64,000 nt of DNA from Leekyejoonella antrihumi. Its GTDB lineage: Bacteria > Actinomycetota > Actinomycetes > Actinomycetales > Dermatophilaceae. Made by a program: the position numbers and the translations under genes. The notes beneath the pieces are model-generated. The model was not told the DNA's origin. It saw only the letters and a program-made list of their open reading frames with translations, and did no database searches. The stretch is taken from positions 62,001 to 126,000 of the forward strand of contig NZ_VCQV01000011.1 of assembly GCF_007845645.1 (NCBI RefSeq), in the 5' to 3' direction. This document shows positions 1-8,956 of this stretch, piece by piece. The number at the start of each line of letters is the position of its first letter. The first letter of the stretch is position 1.

Positions 1-1
1 T

Positions 2-73
2 CTGGCCGTCTTCCACCTCATTACGCTGGTCGCCACGAGCCTCCCGCTGCTGAAGGAGCTGAAGAAAGTATGA
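2..73 (+). CDS. C-terminal tail of a membrane protein upstream of atpB (AtpI-like position)
   Basis: Only the last 23 codons are in the window. They read as a hydrophobic segment (LAVFHLITLVATSLPLL) followed by a lysine-rich end (KELKKV) and a TGA. The stop overlaps the atpB start as ATGA, so the two are probably translationally coupled. In actinobacteria this slot usually holds an AtpI/AtpZ-like small membrane protein that helps assemble the c-ring. The identity rests on position alone, because no diagnostic motif is left in the visible part. Confidence 0.5.
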   Translation: MAVFHLITLVATSLPLLKELKKV

Positions 74-870
74 GTCCCGCGCTCGCTTCGACCATTGACA
101 TCAATGTCGGTCAACACATTCAGCGGCAGTTCCTGGGCATGACCTTCAATCTGGACACCATCTGGTCGACGGTGATCGCCGGCCTGATCGTGGTCGGTCT
201 CGGTTTGTGGATGCGGTCCAAGATCACCTCGGGTGTCCCGAGCAAGCTGCAGATCATGTGGGAGTCGATCGTCGATACGGTCACCAAGCAGGTCGAGGAC
301 TCGCTGGGCACGATCAACCCGTTCGTCGTGCCCCTGGCCATCGCGCTGTTCACCTTCATCCTGGTGGCCAACTGGATCGAGATGGTCCCGACGATGGACA
401 AGGTGCCCTCACCGTCGGCCGATGTGAACCTGACCTATGCCATGGCGCTGTTCGTGATCGTCTGTGTGCACGTCTACAGCATCCGGCAACGACGACTCGG
501 CGGATACATCAAGCACTACTTCCAGCCGTATCCCGCCCTCGCGTTGTTCAACCTCATCGAGGAGATCGCCAAGCCGTTCTCGCTGGCTCTTCGACTCTTC
601 GGCAACATCTTCGCCGGTGGCATCATGCTCTCGCTGATCGCCCTTTTCCCCAGCTACATCCTGTGGGGACCGGAGATCGTCTGGAAGCTTTTCGACATGT
701 TCATCGGTCTCATCCAGGCGTTCATCTTCGCGCTGCTGACCATCCTCTACTTCGGGATGGCCGGGTCGCACGACGAGGAGCATGAGCAGGAGGGCGCGGC
801 CAAGGCCAAGGCTGACGCCGCCGAGGAGAAGATCGGCGAGTCCGTCCCCGAGCTTCAGGGCGCGCACTGA
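70..870 (+). CDS. atpB: F1Fo ATP synthase subunit a
   Basis: Membrane stator subunit that forms the two proton half-channels next to the c-ring. The 266-residue product has several long hydrophobic helices. The essential arginine lies in the conserved helix SLALRLFGNIFAGG (Arg175), and FGNIFAG is the family signature. About 30 charged residues rich in Glu, Lys and Ala follow the last helix (HDEEHEQEGAAKAKAD) and are probably cytoplasmic. The ATG overlaps the preceding stop, and this is the first complete gene of the atp cluster. Length and motifs fit the family and nothing essential is missing. Confidence 0.96.
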   Translation: MSPALASTIDINVGQHIQRQFLGMTFNLDTIWSTVIAGLIVVGLGLWMRSKITSGVPSKLQIMWESIVDTVTKQVEDSLGTINPFVVPLAIALFTFILVANWIEMVPTMDKVPSPSADVNLTYAMALFVIVCVHVYSIRQRRLGGYIKHYFQPYPALALFNLIEEIAKPFSLALRLFGNIFAGGIMLSLIALFPSYILWGPEIVWKLFDMFIGLIQAFIFALLTILYFGMAGSHDEEHEQEGAAKAKADAAEEKIGESVPELQGAH

Positions 871-917
871 CCACCCCGGTCAGAATCACCAGAGCTGTAC
901 GACGCAGTAATGAATAA

Positions 918-1223
<306 letters not shown>

Positions 1224-1248
1224 TTCCTTCTCTGAAGGAGAGGGAGAC

Positions 1249-1815
1249 ATGTTGATTCACGCATTGGTCCCGGCGGCCGACAACCCGCTGATGCCGAATG
1301 GGACATTCATTGCCGAGCTGATCGCGTTCCTGCTGATCCTCGGCGCGCTCGCCAAGTGGGTGGTGCCACCGATCAACCGGGCACTCGTGGAGCGGCAGGA
1401 GAACATTCGGGAGCGCTTCGAGGAGCTCGAGGAGTCCCAGGCTGCCGCGAAGGAGACCGAGGGCAAGTACCGCGCCGCTCTCAAGGATGCCCGGCACGAG
1501 GCCGGCGAGATCCGGCAGCGGGCGACGGCCGACGGCGAGAAGATTGTTGCCGAGAGCCGGGAGCACGCCAAGGCCGAGGGCACCCGCATCGTCGAGGCTG
1601 CGCACAAGCAGACCGAGGCCGACCGGCAGCAGGCGGAGGTCCAGCTGCGTGGTCACGTGGGCAAGCTGTCAACCGATCTCGCGAGCAAGATCGTCGGTGA
1701 GTCACTCGAGGACGAGGCGCGTCAGCGCGGTATCGTCGAGCGGTTCCTCGGCGAGCTCGAATCGGGTTCCGTCAAGGCCGAGAAGGTCGGGTCGGGACCA
1801 GAGGCCGGCGCGTGA
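1249..1815 (+). CDS. atpF: F1Fo ATP synthase subunit b
   Basis: Peripheral stalk subunit of 188 residues. One N-terminal membrane helix (about residues 20-40, FIAELIAFLLILGALAKWVV) is followed by a long charged helix rich in Glu, Arg, Ala and Gln, as expected for the b dimer that reaches subunit delta. A strong purine-rich ribosome site (GAAGGAGAGGGAGAC) precedes the ATG. The stop overlaps the atpH start as TGATG, which suggests coupled translation. It is a separate b subunit, unlike the b-delta fusion of mycobacteria. Confidence 0.94.
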   Translation: MLIHALVPAADNPLMPNGTFIAELIAFLLILGALAKWVVPPINRALVERQENIRERFEELEESQAAAKETEGKYRAALKDARHEAGEIRQRATADGEKIVAESREHAKAEGTRIVEAAHKQTEADRQQAEVQLRGHVGKLSTDLASKIVGESLEDEARQRGIVERFLGELESGSVKAEKVGSGPEAGA

Positions 1816-2630
1816 TGCAGGGCGCCTCGCGTGCTGCGCTCGCACAGAGCCGAGACGACCTTCGCGCGTTGCTGTCCGGCGACGGTGTCGACGCGGCCGG
1901 TGTCGGACGCGAGCTGCTCGAGGTGACGCAGGTCCTGGACTCCAGCGCATCGCTGCGTCGCGCCCTGGCCGCACCGGCAGCCGAGAGCGAGGCGAAGCAG
2001 GCACTTGTCGAGCGACTGCTCGTCGGCAAGGTCGGCGACGGAGTCGTGCAGCTGCTGCGCCGTGTCGTCGGGCACCGGTGGTCGTCCGAGAAGGACATCC
2101 CGGATGCCGCCGAGTTGTTGGGGGTCGAGGCGACATTCAGCGCAGCCGACCGCCGCGGCCGGCTCGACCAGGTCGAGCACGAGCTGTTCAGCTTTGAGCG
2201 GTTGGTCGCCGGCAATGCCGAGCTTCGGGACGCGGTGACCAACCGGCAGCGCGCCGGTGCCGACAAGGCCACGCTCGTCCGACGGCTGCTGGACGGCAAG
2301 GTCGAACCGGAGACCGAGGCACTGGCGGCGAATGCAGCAGCGCACCCCCGTGGGAAACGGTTCGCTCAGGCGATCGAGTCCTACATCCGCATCTCCGCAG
2401 CCATGCATGACCAGCTCACCGCGAGCGTCACGGTCGCCGTCCCGTTGACGCCCGAGCACCACGACCGGTTGGCCCGCGCACTGCAGACTCTCTATGGGCA
2501 GCCGGTGCAGACCAACGTTGTCGTGGACCGATCCATCTTGGGCGGTGTCCGGGTGCAGGTGGGTGACGAGGTCATCGACGGAACCATCCAACGACGCCTG
2601 GAAGAGGCTCGTCGGCAGATGGCCGGCTGA
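1815..2630 (+). CDS. atpH: F1Fo ATP synthase subunit delta
   Basis: Stator subunit joining F1 to the b stalk. At 271 residues it is longer than the roughly 180-residue proteobacterial form, as is usual in actinobacteria. The C-terminal region ends with the typical OSCP-like strand pattern (VRVQVGDEVIDGTIQRRLEEA). The ATG at 1815 shares its A with the atpF stop. A GTG one codon earlier (1812) is in frame but less likely. An 87-base gap follows before atpA. Confidence 0.93.
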   Translation: MQGASRAALAQSRDDLRALLSGDGVDAAGVGRELLEVTQVLDSSASLRRALAAPAAESEAKQALVERLLVGKVGDGVVQLLRRVVGHRWSSEKDIPDAAELLGVEATFSAADRRGRLDQVEHELFSFERLVAGNAELRDAVTNRQRAGADKATLVRRLLDGKVEPETEALAANAAAHPRGKRFAQAIESYIRISAAMHDQLTASVTVAVPLTPEHHDRLARALQTLYGQPVQTNVVVDRSILGGVRVQVGDEVIDGTIQRRLEEARRQMAG

Positions 2631-2717
2631 GCACCAACGCAGACATACCGGCGCTCCGGCGCCCGGACCACCGACCACAGCATGACCGGCCAGAGTGCCG
2701 AGCAGAAGGAGAAGATG

Positions 2718-4355
2718 ATGACGGAGCTCTCGATCCGTCCCGAGGAGATCCGGGACGCGCTGGATGGATACGTCCAGTCCTATGAGCCCGGTGCTGCCGC
2801 ACGCGAGGAGATCGGCCGGGTGGCCGATGCCAGCGACGGGATCGCCCACGTCGAGGGCCTGCCCTCGGCTATGACCAACGAGCTGCTGCAGTTCGAGGAC
2901 GGCACGCTCGGCATCGCCCTGAACCTGGACGTGCAGCAGATTGGTGTCGTCATTCTGGGTGACTTCTCCGGCATCGAGGAGGGCCAGGAGGTCAAGCGCA
3001 CCGGCGAGGTCCTGTCGGTCCCCGTCGGTGACGAGTACCTCGGCCGGGTCGTCGACCCGCTCGGCCAGCCGATCGACGGCAAGGGCGAGATCAAGGCGGA
3101 GGGACGCCGTGCCCTCGAGCTCCAGGCACCCTCGGTCGTGCAGCGCAAGTCGGTGCACGAGCCGATGCAGACCGGCATCAAGGCCATTGACGCGATGGTG
3201 CCGATCGGTCGCGGCCAGCGCCAGTTGATCATCGGCGACCGCAAGACCGGCAAGACCACGGTCGCGATCGACACGATCATCAACCAGAAGCAGAACTGGG
3301 AGTCCGGCGACGAGAACAAGCAGGTCCGCTGCATCTATGTCGCCATCGGTCAGAAGAACTCGACCGTCGCCGAGGTCCGCGGCACGCTCGAGGAGGCCGG
3401 CGCGATGGAGTACACCACCATCGTCAACGCCCCCGCCGGTGACCCGGCCGGCTTCAAGTACCTGGCCCCCTACACCGGTTCGGCCATCGGCCAGCACTGG
3501 ATGTATGCCGGCAAGCACGTCCTGATCGTCTTCGACGACCTGTCCAAGCAGGCCGAGGCCTACCGCGCCGTGTCCCTGCTGCTGCGTCGTCCGCCGGGCC
3601 GTGAGGCATACCCCGGTGACGTGTTCTACCTGCACAGCCGGCTGCTCGAGCGTTGCGCCAAGCTGTCCGACGACCTCGGCTCGGGTTCGATGACCGGACT
3701 GCCGATCATCGAGACCAAGGCCGGCGACGTGTCGGCCTACATCCCGACCAACGTCATCTCCATCACCGACGGCCAGATCTACCTGCAGGCCGACCTGTTC
3801 AACTCCAACGTCCGCCCTGCGATCGACGTGGGTGTGTCCGTCTCCCGTGTCGGTGGTGACGCACAGGTCAAGGCCATGAAGACGGTCTCGGGCCGCCTGA
3901 AGGTCGACCTGGCGCAGTTCCGTGCCATGGAGGCCTTCGCGATGTTCGCCTCGGACCTCGACGCCGCCTCCCGCCAGCAGCTGGCTCGTGGTGCCCGCCT
4001 GGTCGAGCTGCTCAAGCAGCCGCAGGCCTCCCCGCTTCCCGTGGAGGAGGAGACCGTCGTCGTCTGGGCCGGCACGACCGGCCACGTCGACGACGTCGCG
4101 GTGGAGGACGTGCGCCGCTTCGAGGCCGAGTTCATCGACTTCGTCAAGCGCGACCACAACGAGATCCTCGCCACCTTCCGGGACACCGGCAAGATCTCGG
4201 ACGAGACGGTGTCCCAGCTCGAGACTGCGATCGAGGAGTTCAAGGAGCAGTTCCAGCCGAGCGAGGAGCGCGGCGGCGAGGGCAGCGAGAAGCACGACGA
4301 GATCGCGCAGGATCAGATCGATCAGGCGAAGATCGTCAAGCAGCACAAGGCCTGA
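2718..4355 (+). CDS. atpA: F1 ATP synthase subunit alpha
   Basis: Non-catalytic nucleotide-binding subunit of the F1 head, 545 residues. It shows the P-loop GDRKTGKT and the signature [14 protein letters not shown]. The C-terminus extends past the family core as an acidic, Glu/Lys-rich tail, as in other actinobacteria. I chose the ATG at 2718 because AAGGAG lies six bases upstream and the product then begins [13 protein letters not shown], matching actinobacterial homologues. An in-frame ATG at 2682 would add 12 atypical residues and has no ribosome site. Confidence 0.96.
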   Translation: MTELSIRPEEIRDALDGYVQSYEPGAAAREEIGRVADASDGIAHVEGLPSAMTNELLQFEDGTLGIALNLDVQQIGVVILGDFSGIEEGQEVKRTGEVLSVPVGDEYLGRVVDPLGQPIDGKGEIKAEGRRALELQAPSVVQRKSVHEPMQTGIKAIDAMVPIGRGQRQLIIGDRKTGKTTVAIDTIINQKQNWESGDENKQVRCIYVAIGQKNSTVAEVRGTLEEAGAMEYTTIVNAPAGDPAGFKYLAPYTGSAIGQHWMYAGKHVLIVFDDLSKQAEAYRAVSLLLRRPPGREAYPGDVFYLHSRLLERCAKLSDDLGSGSMTGLPIIETKAGDVSAYIPTNVISITDGQIYLQADLFNSNVRPAIDVGVSVSRVGGDAQVKAMKTVSGRLKVDLAQFRAMEAFAMFASDLDAASRQQLARGARLVELLKQPQASPLPVEEETVVVWAGTTGHVDDVAVEDVRRFEAEFIDFVKRDHNEILATFRDTGKISDETVSQLETAIEEFKEQFQPSEERGGEGSEKHDEIAQDQIDQAKIVKQHKA

Positions 4356-4394
4356 CGTCCTGTCTCGTAGCAAGCTTTAGGAAAGGGGCGCCCT

Positions 4395-5315
4395 ATGGGA
4401 GCGCAGATGCGGGTCTACCGTCAGCGCATCCGGTCGGTGCAGTCGACCAAGAAGATCACCCGCGCGATGGAGCTGATTGCGGCCTCTCGTGTGGTGAAGG
4501 CGCGGCAGTATGTCGTGGAGTCCACGCCATACGCGTCGGCTCTCACCCGTGCGGTGTCGGCAGTGGCGTCGAACTCGAACGTCGACCACCCACTGACGAC
4601 CGAACGCGCGGAGCGTCGACGGGCCGCGGTGCTGATCATCACCAGCGACCGCGGACTGGCCGGGGCCTACTCGGTCAGCGCGATCAAGGAGAGCGCCGAG
4701 CTCATCGAACGGCTGAAGGGTGAGGGCAAGGACGTCATGCCCTTCCTCGTCGGTCGCAAGGCGGTCAGCTACTACAAGTTCCGCCGCCGGGAGTATGCGC
4801 AGGAGTGGACCGGCTTCACCGACAACCCGAAGTTCGAGATTGCGCGGGAGATCGGCCAGGCGCTGACCGATGCGTTCAACCTCGGCTTCGACGAGGGTGG
4901 CGCCGACGAGGTCCACGTCGTCTACACCAAGTTCGTCAACATGGTCACGCAGGACCCGAAGGTGCTTCGGCTGCTGCCACTCGAGGTCGTCGAGGGCGAC
5001 CTGGAGGGCGCCGACCTCGACCACGACGGACGCCCCGACGGCCCGATGCCGCTGTATGAGTTCGAGCCGAGCCCGGAGGAGGTGCTTGATGCACTGCTGC
5101 CGAAGTACATCACCTCGCGCATCTTCAACGCGCTGCTGCAGTCGGCGGCATCCGAGCTCGCAGCCCGCCAGCGGGCGATGAAGTCGGCGACCGACAACGC
5201 CGAAGAGCTCATCAAGACCTACACCCGACTGGCCAACCAGGCTCGTCAGGCCGACATCACCCAAGAGATCAGCGAGATCGTTGGTGGCGCCAGCGCACTC
5301 GCGGACGCCAGCTGA
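4395..5315 (+). CDS. atpG: F1 ATP synthase subunit gamma
   Basis: Central rotor shaft, 306 residues. The N-terminal helix [20 protein letters not shown] and the C-terminal helix ([20 protein letters not shown]) are the two halves of the coiled-coil shaft and match the family. An insertion around residues 190-225, rich in Asp and Pro ([20 protein letters not shown]), resembles the extra loop of actinobacterial gamma subunits. A ribosome site (AGGAAAGGGG) precedes the ATG. The gene lies 39 bases after atpA and 24 bases before atpD. Confidence 0.95.
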   Translation: MGAQMRVYRQRIRSVQSTKKITRAMELIAASRVVKARQYVVESTPYASALTRAVSAVASNSNVDHPLTTERAERRRAAVLIITSDRGLAGAYSVSAIKESAELIERLKGEGKDVMPFLVGRKAVSYYKFRRREYAQEWTGFTDNPKFEIAREIGQALTDAFNLGFDEGGADEVHVVYTKFVNMVTQDPKVLRLLPLEVVEGDLEGADLDHDGRPDGPMPLYEFEPSPEEVLDALLPKYITSRIFNALLQSAASELAARQRAMKSATDNAEELIKTYTRLANQARQADITQEISEIVGGASALADAS

Positions 5316-6824
<1,509 letters not shown>

Positions 6825-6839
6825 GCCCACCCGATTGTC

Positions 6840-6889
6840 CACTTTGGCCCGAGGGGCGCAGCTACAGCTGCGCCCCTCGGGCCAAAGTG
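6840..6889. terminator. Perfect 24-bp inverted repeat between convergent genes
   Basis: The arms 6840-6863 and 6866-6889 are exact reverse complements with only two bases between them. There is no T-run, but the stem is very stable. It lies between the end of atpD on the plus strand and the end of the oxygenase gene on the minus strand, so it probably terminates both. It closes the main atp transcript before atpC. Confidence 0.7.
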
Positions 6890-6921
6890 CATTACTGGGC
6901 GGACGCGGGTTGCCGCGAGGA

Positions 6922-7944
6922 TCAGGCGGGGCGATCCACCAGGTCGGCGTGGTGGATGGCCGCGACGTCCGGATGGGCGCGCAGCCGCGACTTGAGGGCG
7001 TTCGCTCCGTAGGTGGCGAAGATCGGATTGCGTGGATCCTGGGTCACGCCCACGGCCTGTGCCGCAAGCTCATTCGGGAGGGTGAGGATCGGCATCTGCG
7101 AGTCGAGGGCGGGGTTGAAGAAGTAGGGGGCGGAGATGCGCTCGCTGCCTTCCGGTGGCGACACCACCCGGTGGACGGTCGCGCGCAGATAACCGCCCGT
7201 GGCGTATTCCAGCAGTTCACCGATGTTGACCACGAACGCTCCCGGCATCGCCGGAGCGTCGATCCACTCGCCGTCATGCTCGACCTGCAGACCGCCCTTG
7301 CCGGGTTCGACGTAGAGGAGGGTCAGCACGCCGCTGTCCTTGTGCGCCCCGACTCCCTGGGGTGCACTCTGCTGCGCCCGGCCCGGGTAGCGGACGATCT
7401 TCATCAACGTTGCCGGCACGTCACCGAAGGCGGAGTCGAAAACGGTCTCCGACTGCCCGAGCGAACGCGCCCAGGCGTGCAGCAGGCGGCGAGCCACCTG
7501 CGCCAGGCTGGTCTCCCAACGCTCGACCACGGCGCGCAGACCGGGCAGCGCGGCCGGCCACTGGTTGGGGCCCTGCAGCCGTTCCCAGCCCGGCGATCCC
7601 GGTCGGATCGGCAGCGCGGCTCGCTCCGGGCCGATGTCGATCTGCTCGCGCCAGTCGACCGTGCCCTGGGTGCGCTCGCCACCGACCCGGGTGAAGCCCC
7701 GGAAGTGCGCAGACCGCGTCATGGCGATGGCGCCCTTGTCCGCCTCGGGGAGCGCGAACAGCTCGTGGGCGGCGCCGATGACGTCATCCATGACGCTCTG
7801 CGGCACACCGTGGCCCACCAGGTAGAAGAACCCGATCTCGTGGGTCGCCCGGCGCAGTCCGCGAAGAAAGTCGTCGGCGCCCTGGTCTCCCTGATCGAGC
7901 TGGGACAGGTCGAGCACTGGCAGGGACTCGAGGTGGCTGGGCAT
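6922..7944 (-). CDS. 2-oxoglutarate/Fe(II) oxygenase, isopenicillin N synthase-like
   Basis: Non-haem iron oxygenase of 340 residues. The iron ligands are visible as His201 and Asp203 (AHKDSGVLTLL) and His258 (TVHRVVSP). Arg269-x-Ser271 (RISAP) is the usual 2-oxoglutarate anchor. The N-terminal DIOX_N region starts at LPVLDLSQL. The ATG at 7944 has GGAG six bases upstream; an upstream extension in the same frame has no support. The substrate cannot be told from sequence. It follows the EamA-like transporter gene by 106 bases on the same strand and may share its transcript. The family hydroxylates, desaturates or cyclises small molecules. Confidence 0.88.
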   Translation of the reverse strand: MPSHLESLPVLDLSQLDQGDQGADDFLRGLRRATHEIGFFYLVGHGVPQSVMDDVIGAAHELFALPEADKGAIAMTRSAHFRGFTRVGGERTQGTVDWREQIDIGPERAALPIRPGSPGWERLQGPNQWPAALPGLRAVVERWETSLAQVARRLLHAWARSLGQSETVFDSAFGDVPATLMKIVRYPGRAQQSAPQGVGAHKDSGVLTLLYVEPGKGGLQVEHDGEWIDAPAMPGAFVVNIGELLEYATGGYLRATVHRVVSPPEGSERISAPYFFNPALDSQMPILTLPNELAAQAVGVTQDPRNPIFATYGANALKSRLRAHPDVAAIHHADLVDRPA

Positions 7945-8050
7945 GGGCGTCTCCGGGGTGGTTCTCGGCGATGAGTCGAATAACCCGATGTTAGGACCGC
8001 CATGGGTTTGCCGTGGGTCATGTCCCGGGATGTGACCCACCCCACGCGAT

Positions 8051-8890
8051 CTACGGCTCGGTGGCCGCGTCCGGGCTGGTGTGTGACGCCAGCGCGATGC
8101 AGCCGGCGAGCGTGGCCACGAATCCCAGGCCGGCCACCACCGACAGGCCCGGCCGGACGGCGTCCCCGAGCAGGGACAGGCCGATCAGCGCGGGCAGCAC
8201 CGTCTCCACGCCGAAGGTGATTGCGGCAACCGTCGTTGTGCGGCCGCGCTCCAGCGCGAAGCCGTACGCGCTGATGGACAGCACGCCCTGCAGGACCATC
8301 GTCCAGACCAGGGGGTCGGCGAGAGAGTGCCACCAGGGGTGCCGGAACTCGAACATTCGAGCCGCGACCCCGACCATCGCGAATCCAGCGCCGCTGGCGA
8401 GTGCCAACAGCACCGAGGACCGGCCACGATGTCGATCGAGCAGCGCCCCGCCCGCCAAGGCTCCGACCGGCACGACGGTGGCCAGCACCATCCAGCTCGC
8501 AAGCGATCCGGTATGCCGTGCCGGACCGCCCTGTGCGGTGAGGGCGAGCAGCACCAGGCCCACGCCTACGACCAGCAGGGCGGCGATCTCGGCTCGACGC
8601 AGGCGAGCGCCGAGCACGAAAACCGCAAGCACCGCGGTCACCGCGACCGCCGAGGCGACAGCGGACTCCACCAGAAAGAGCGGCAGGTCGTGGAGGGCGG
8701 CGGCGGAGGCCAGGAAGCCGAGCGCGTCCAGCAGGATGCCGAGCCCGAACAACTGGCCGGCCCGCAGTCGGTCCTGCCATGGGCGGTCACGGGGGACGTC
8801 CGCCAGGCGGCGGACGCCGATGGCCTCCATGATGGTGGCCGAGCCGTACGCCAGAGCGGCGACCAGCGCGCCAAGCAGTCCGAGCAGCAC
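8051..8890 (-). CDS. EamA/DMT-like membrane transporter
   Basis: Polytopic membrane protein of 279 residues with about nine or ten hydrophobic helices. It begins MLLGLLGALVAALAYGSAT, typical of the small DMT-type permeases of actinobacteria. The GTG start at 8890 is supported by a minus-strand -10-like hexamer CAACCT (8903-8898) seven bases upstream, which implies a leaderless transcript. The start faces the asnB-type start across 66 bases. It may export or import a small metabolite connected with the adjacent oxygenase and amidotransferase, but that is inference and the substrate is unknown. Confidence 0.75.
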   Translation of the reverse strand: MLLGLLGALVAALAYGSATIMEAIGVRRLADVPRDRPWQDRLRAGQLFGLGILLDALGFLASAAALHDLPLFLVESAVASAVAVTAVLAVFVLGARLRRAEIAALLVVGVGLVLLALTAQGGPARHTGSLASWMVLATVVPVGALAGGALLDRHRGRSSVLLALASGAGFAMVGVAARMFEFRHPWWHSLADPLVWTMVLQGVLSISAYGFALERGRTTTVAAITFGVETVLPALIGLSLLGDAVRPGLSVVAGLGFVATLAGCIALASHTSPDAATEP

Positions 8891-8943
8891 GCACCCCAGG
8901 TTGTCACGGCGGGCCGCTGCGCGGGATGTCAGCCGGTGCCTAA

Positions 8944-8949
8944 TAAGGT
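8944..8949 (+). promoter_or_regulatory. -10 hexamer for a leaderless asnB-cofE transcript
   Basis: TAAGGT ends seven bases before the ATG at 8957, which would place transcription initiation at the start codon. There is no good ribosome site, which fits a leaderless message. No clear -35 element is visible. Confidence 0.4.
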
Positions 8950-8956
8950 TGGGCGC

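Noticed and set aside
2682-2717. Upstream ATG as the atpA start
   Set aside because: It adds residues unlike homologues and lacks a ribosome site; the ATG at 2718 has AAGGAG at the right distance.
1722-4373. Very long open frame on the minus strand opposite atpH and atpA
   Set aside because: It mirrors the codon pattern of the real genes, has low-complexity composition and no family motif. GC-rich genes routinely leave such open antisense frames.
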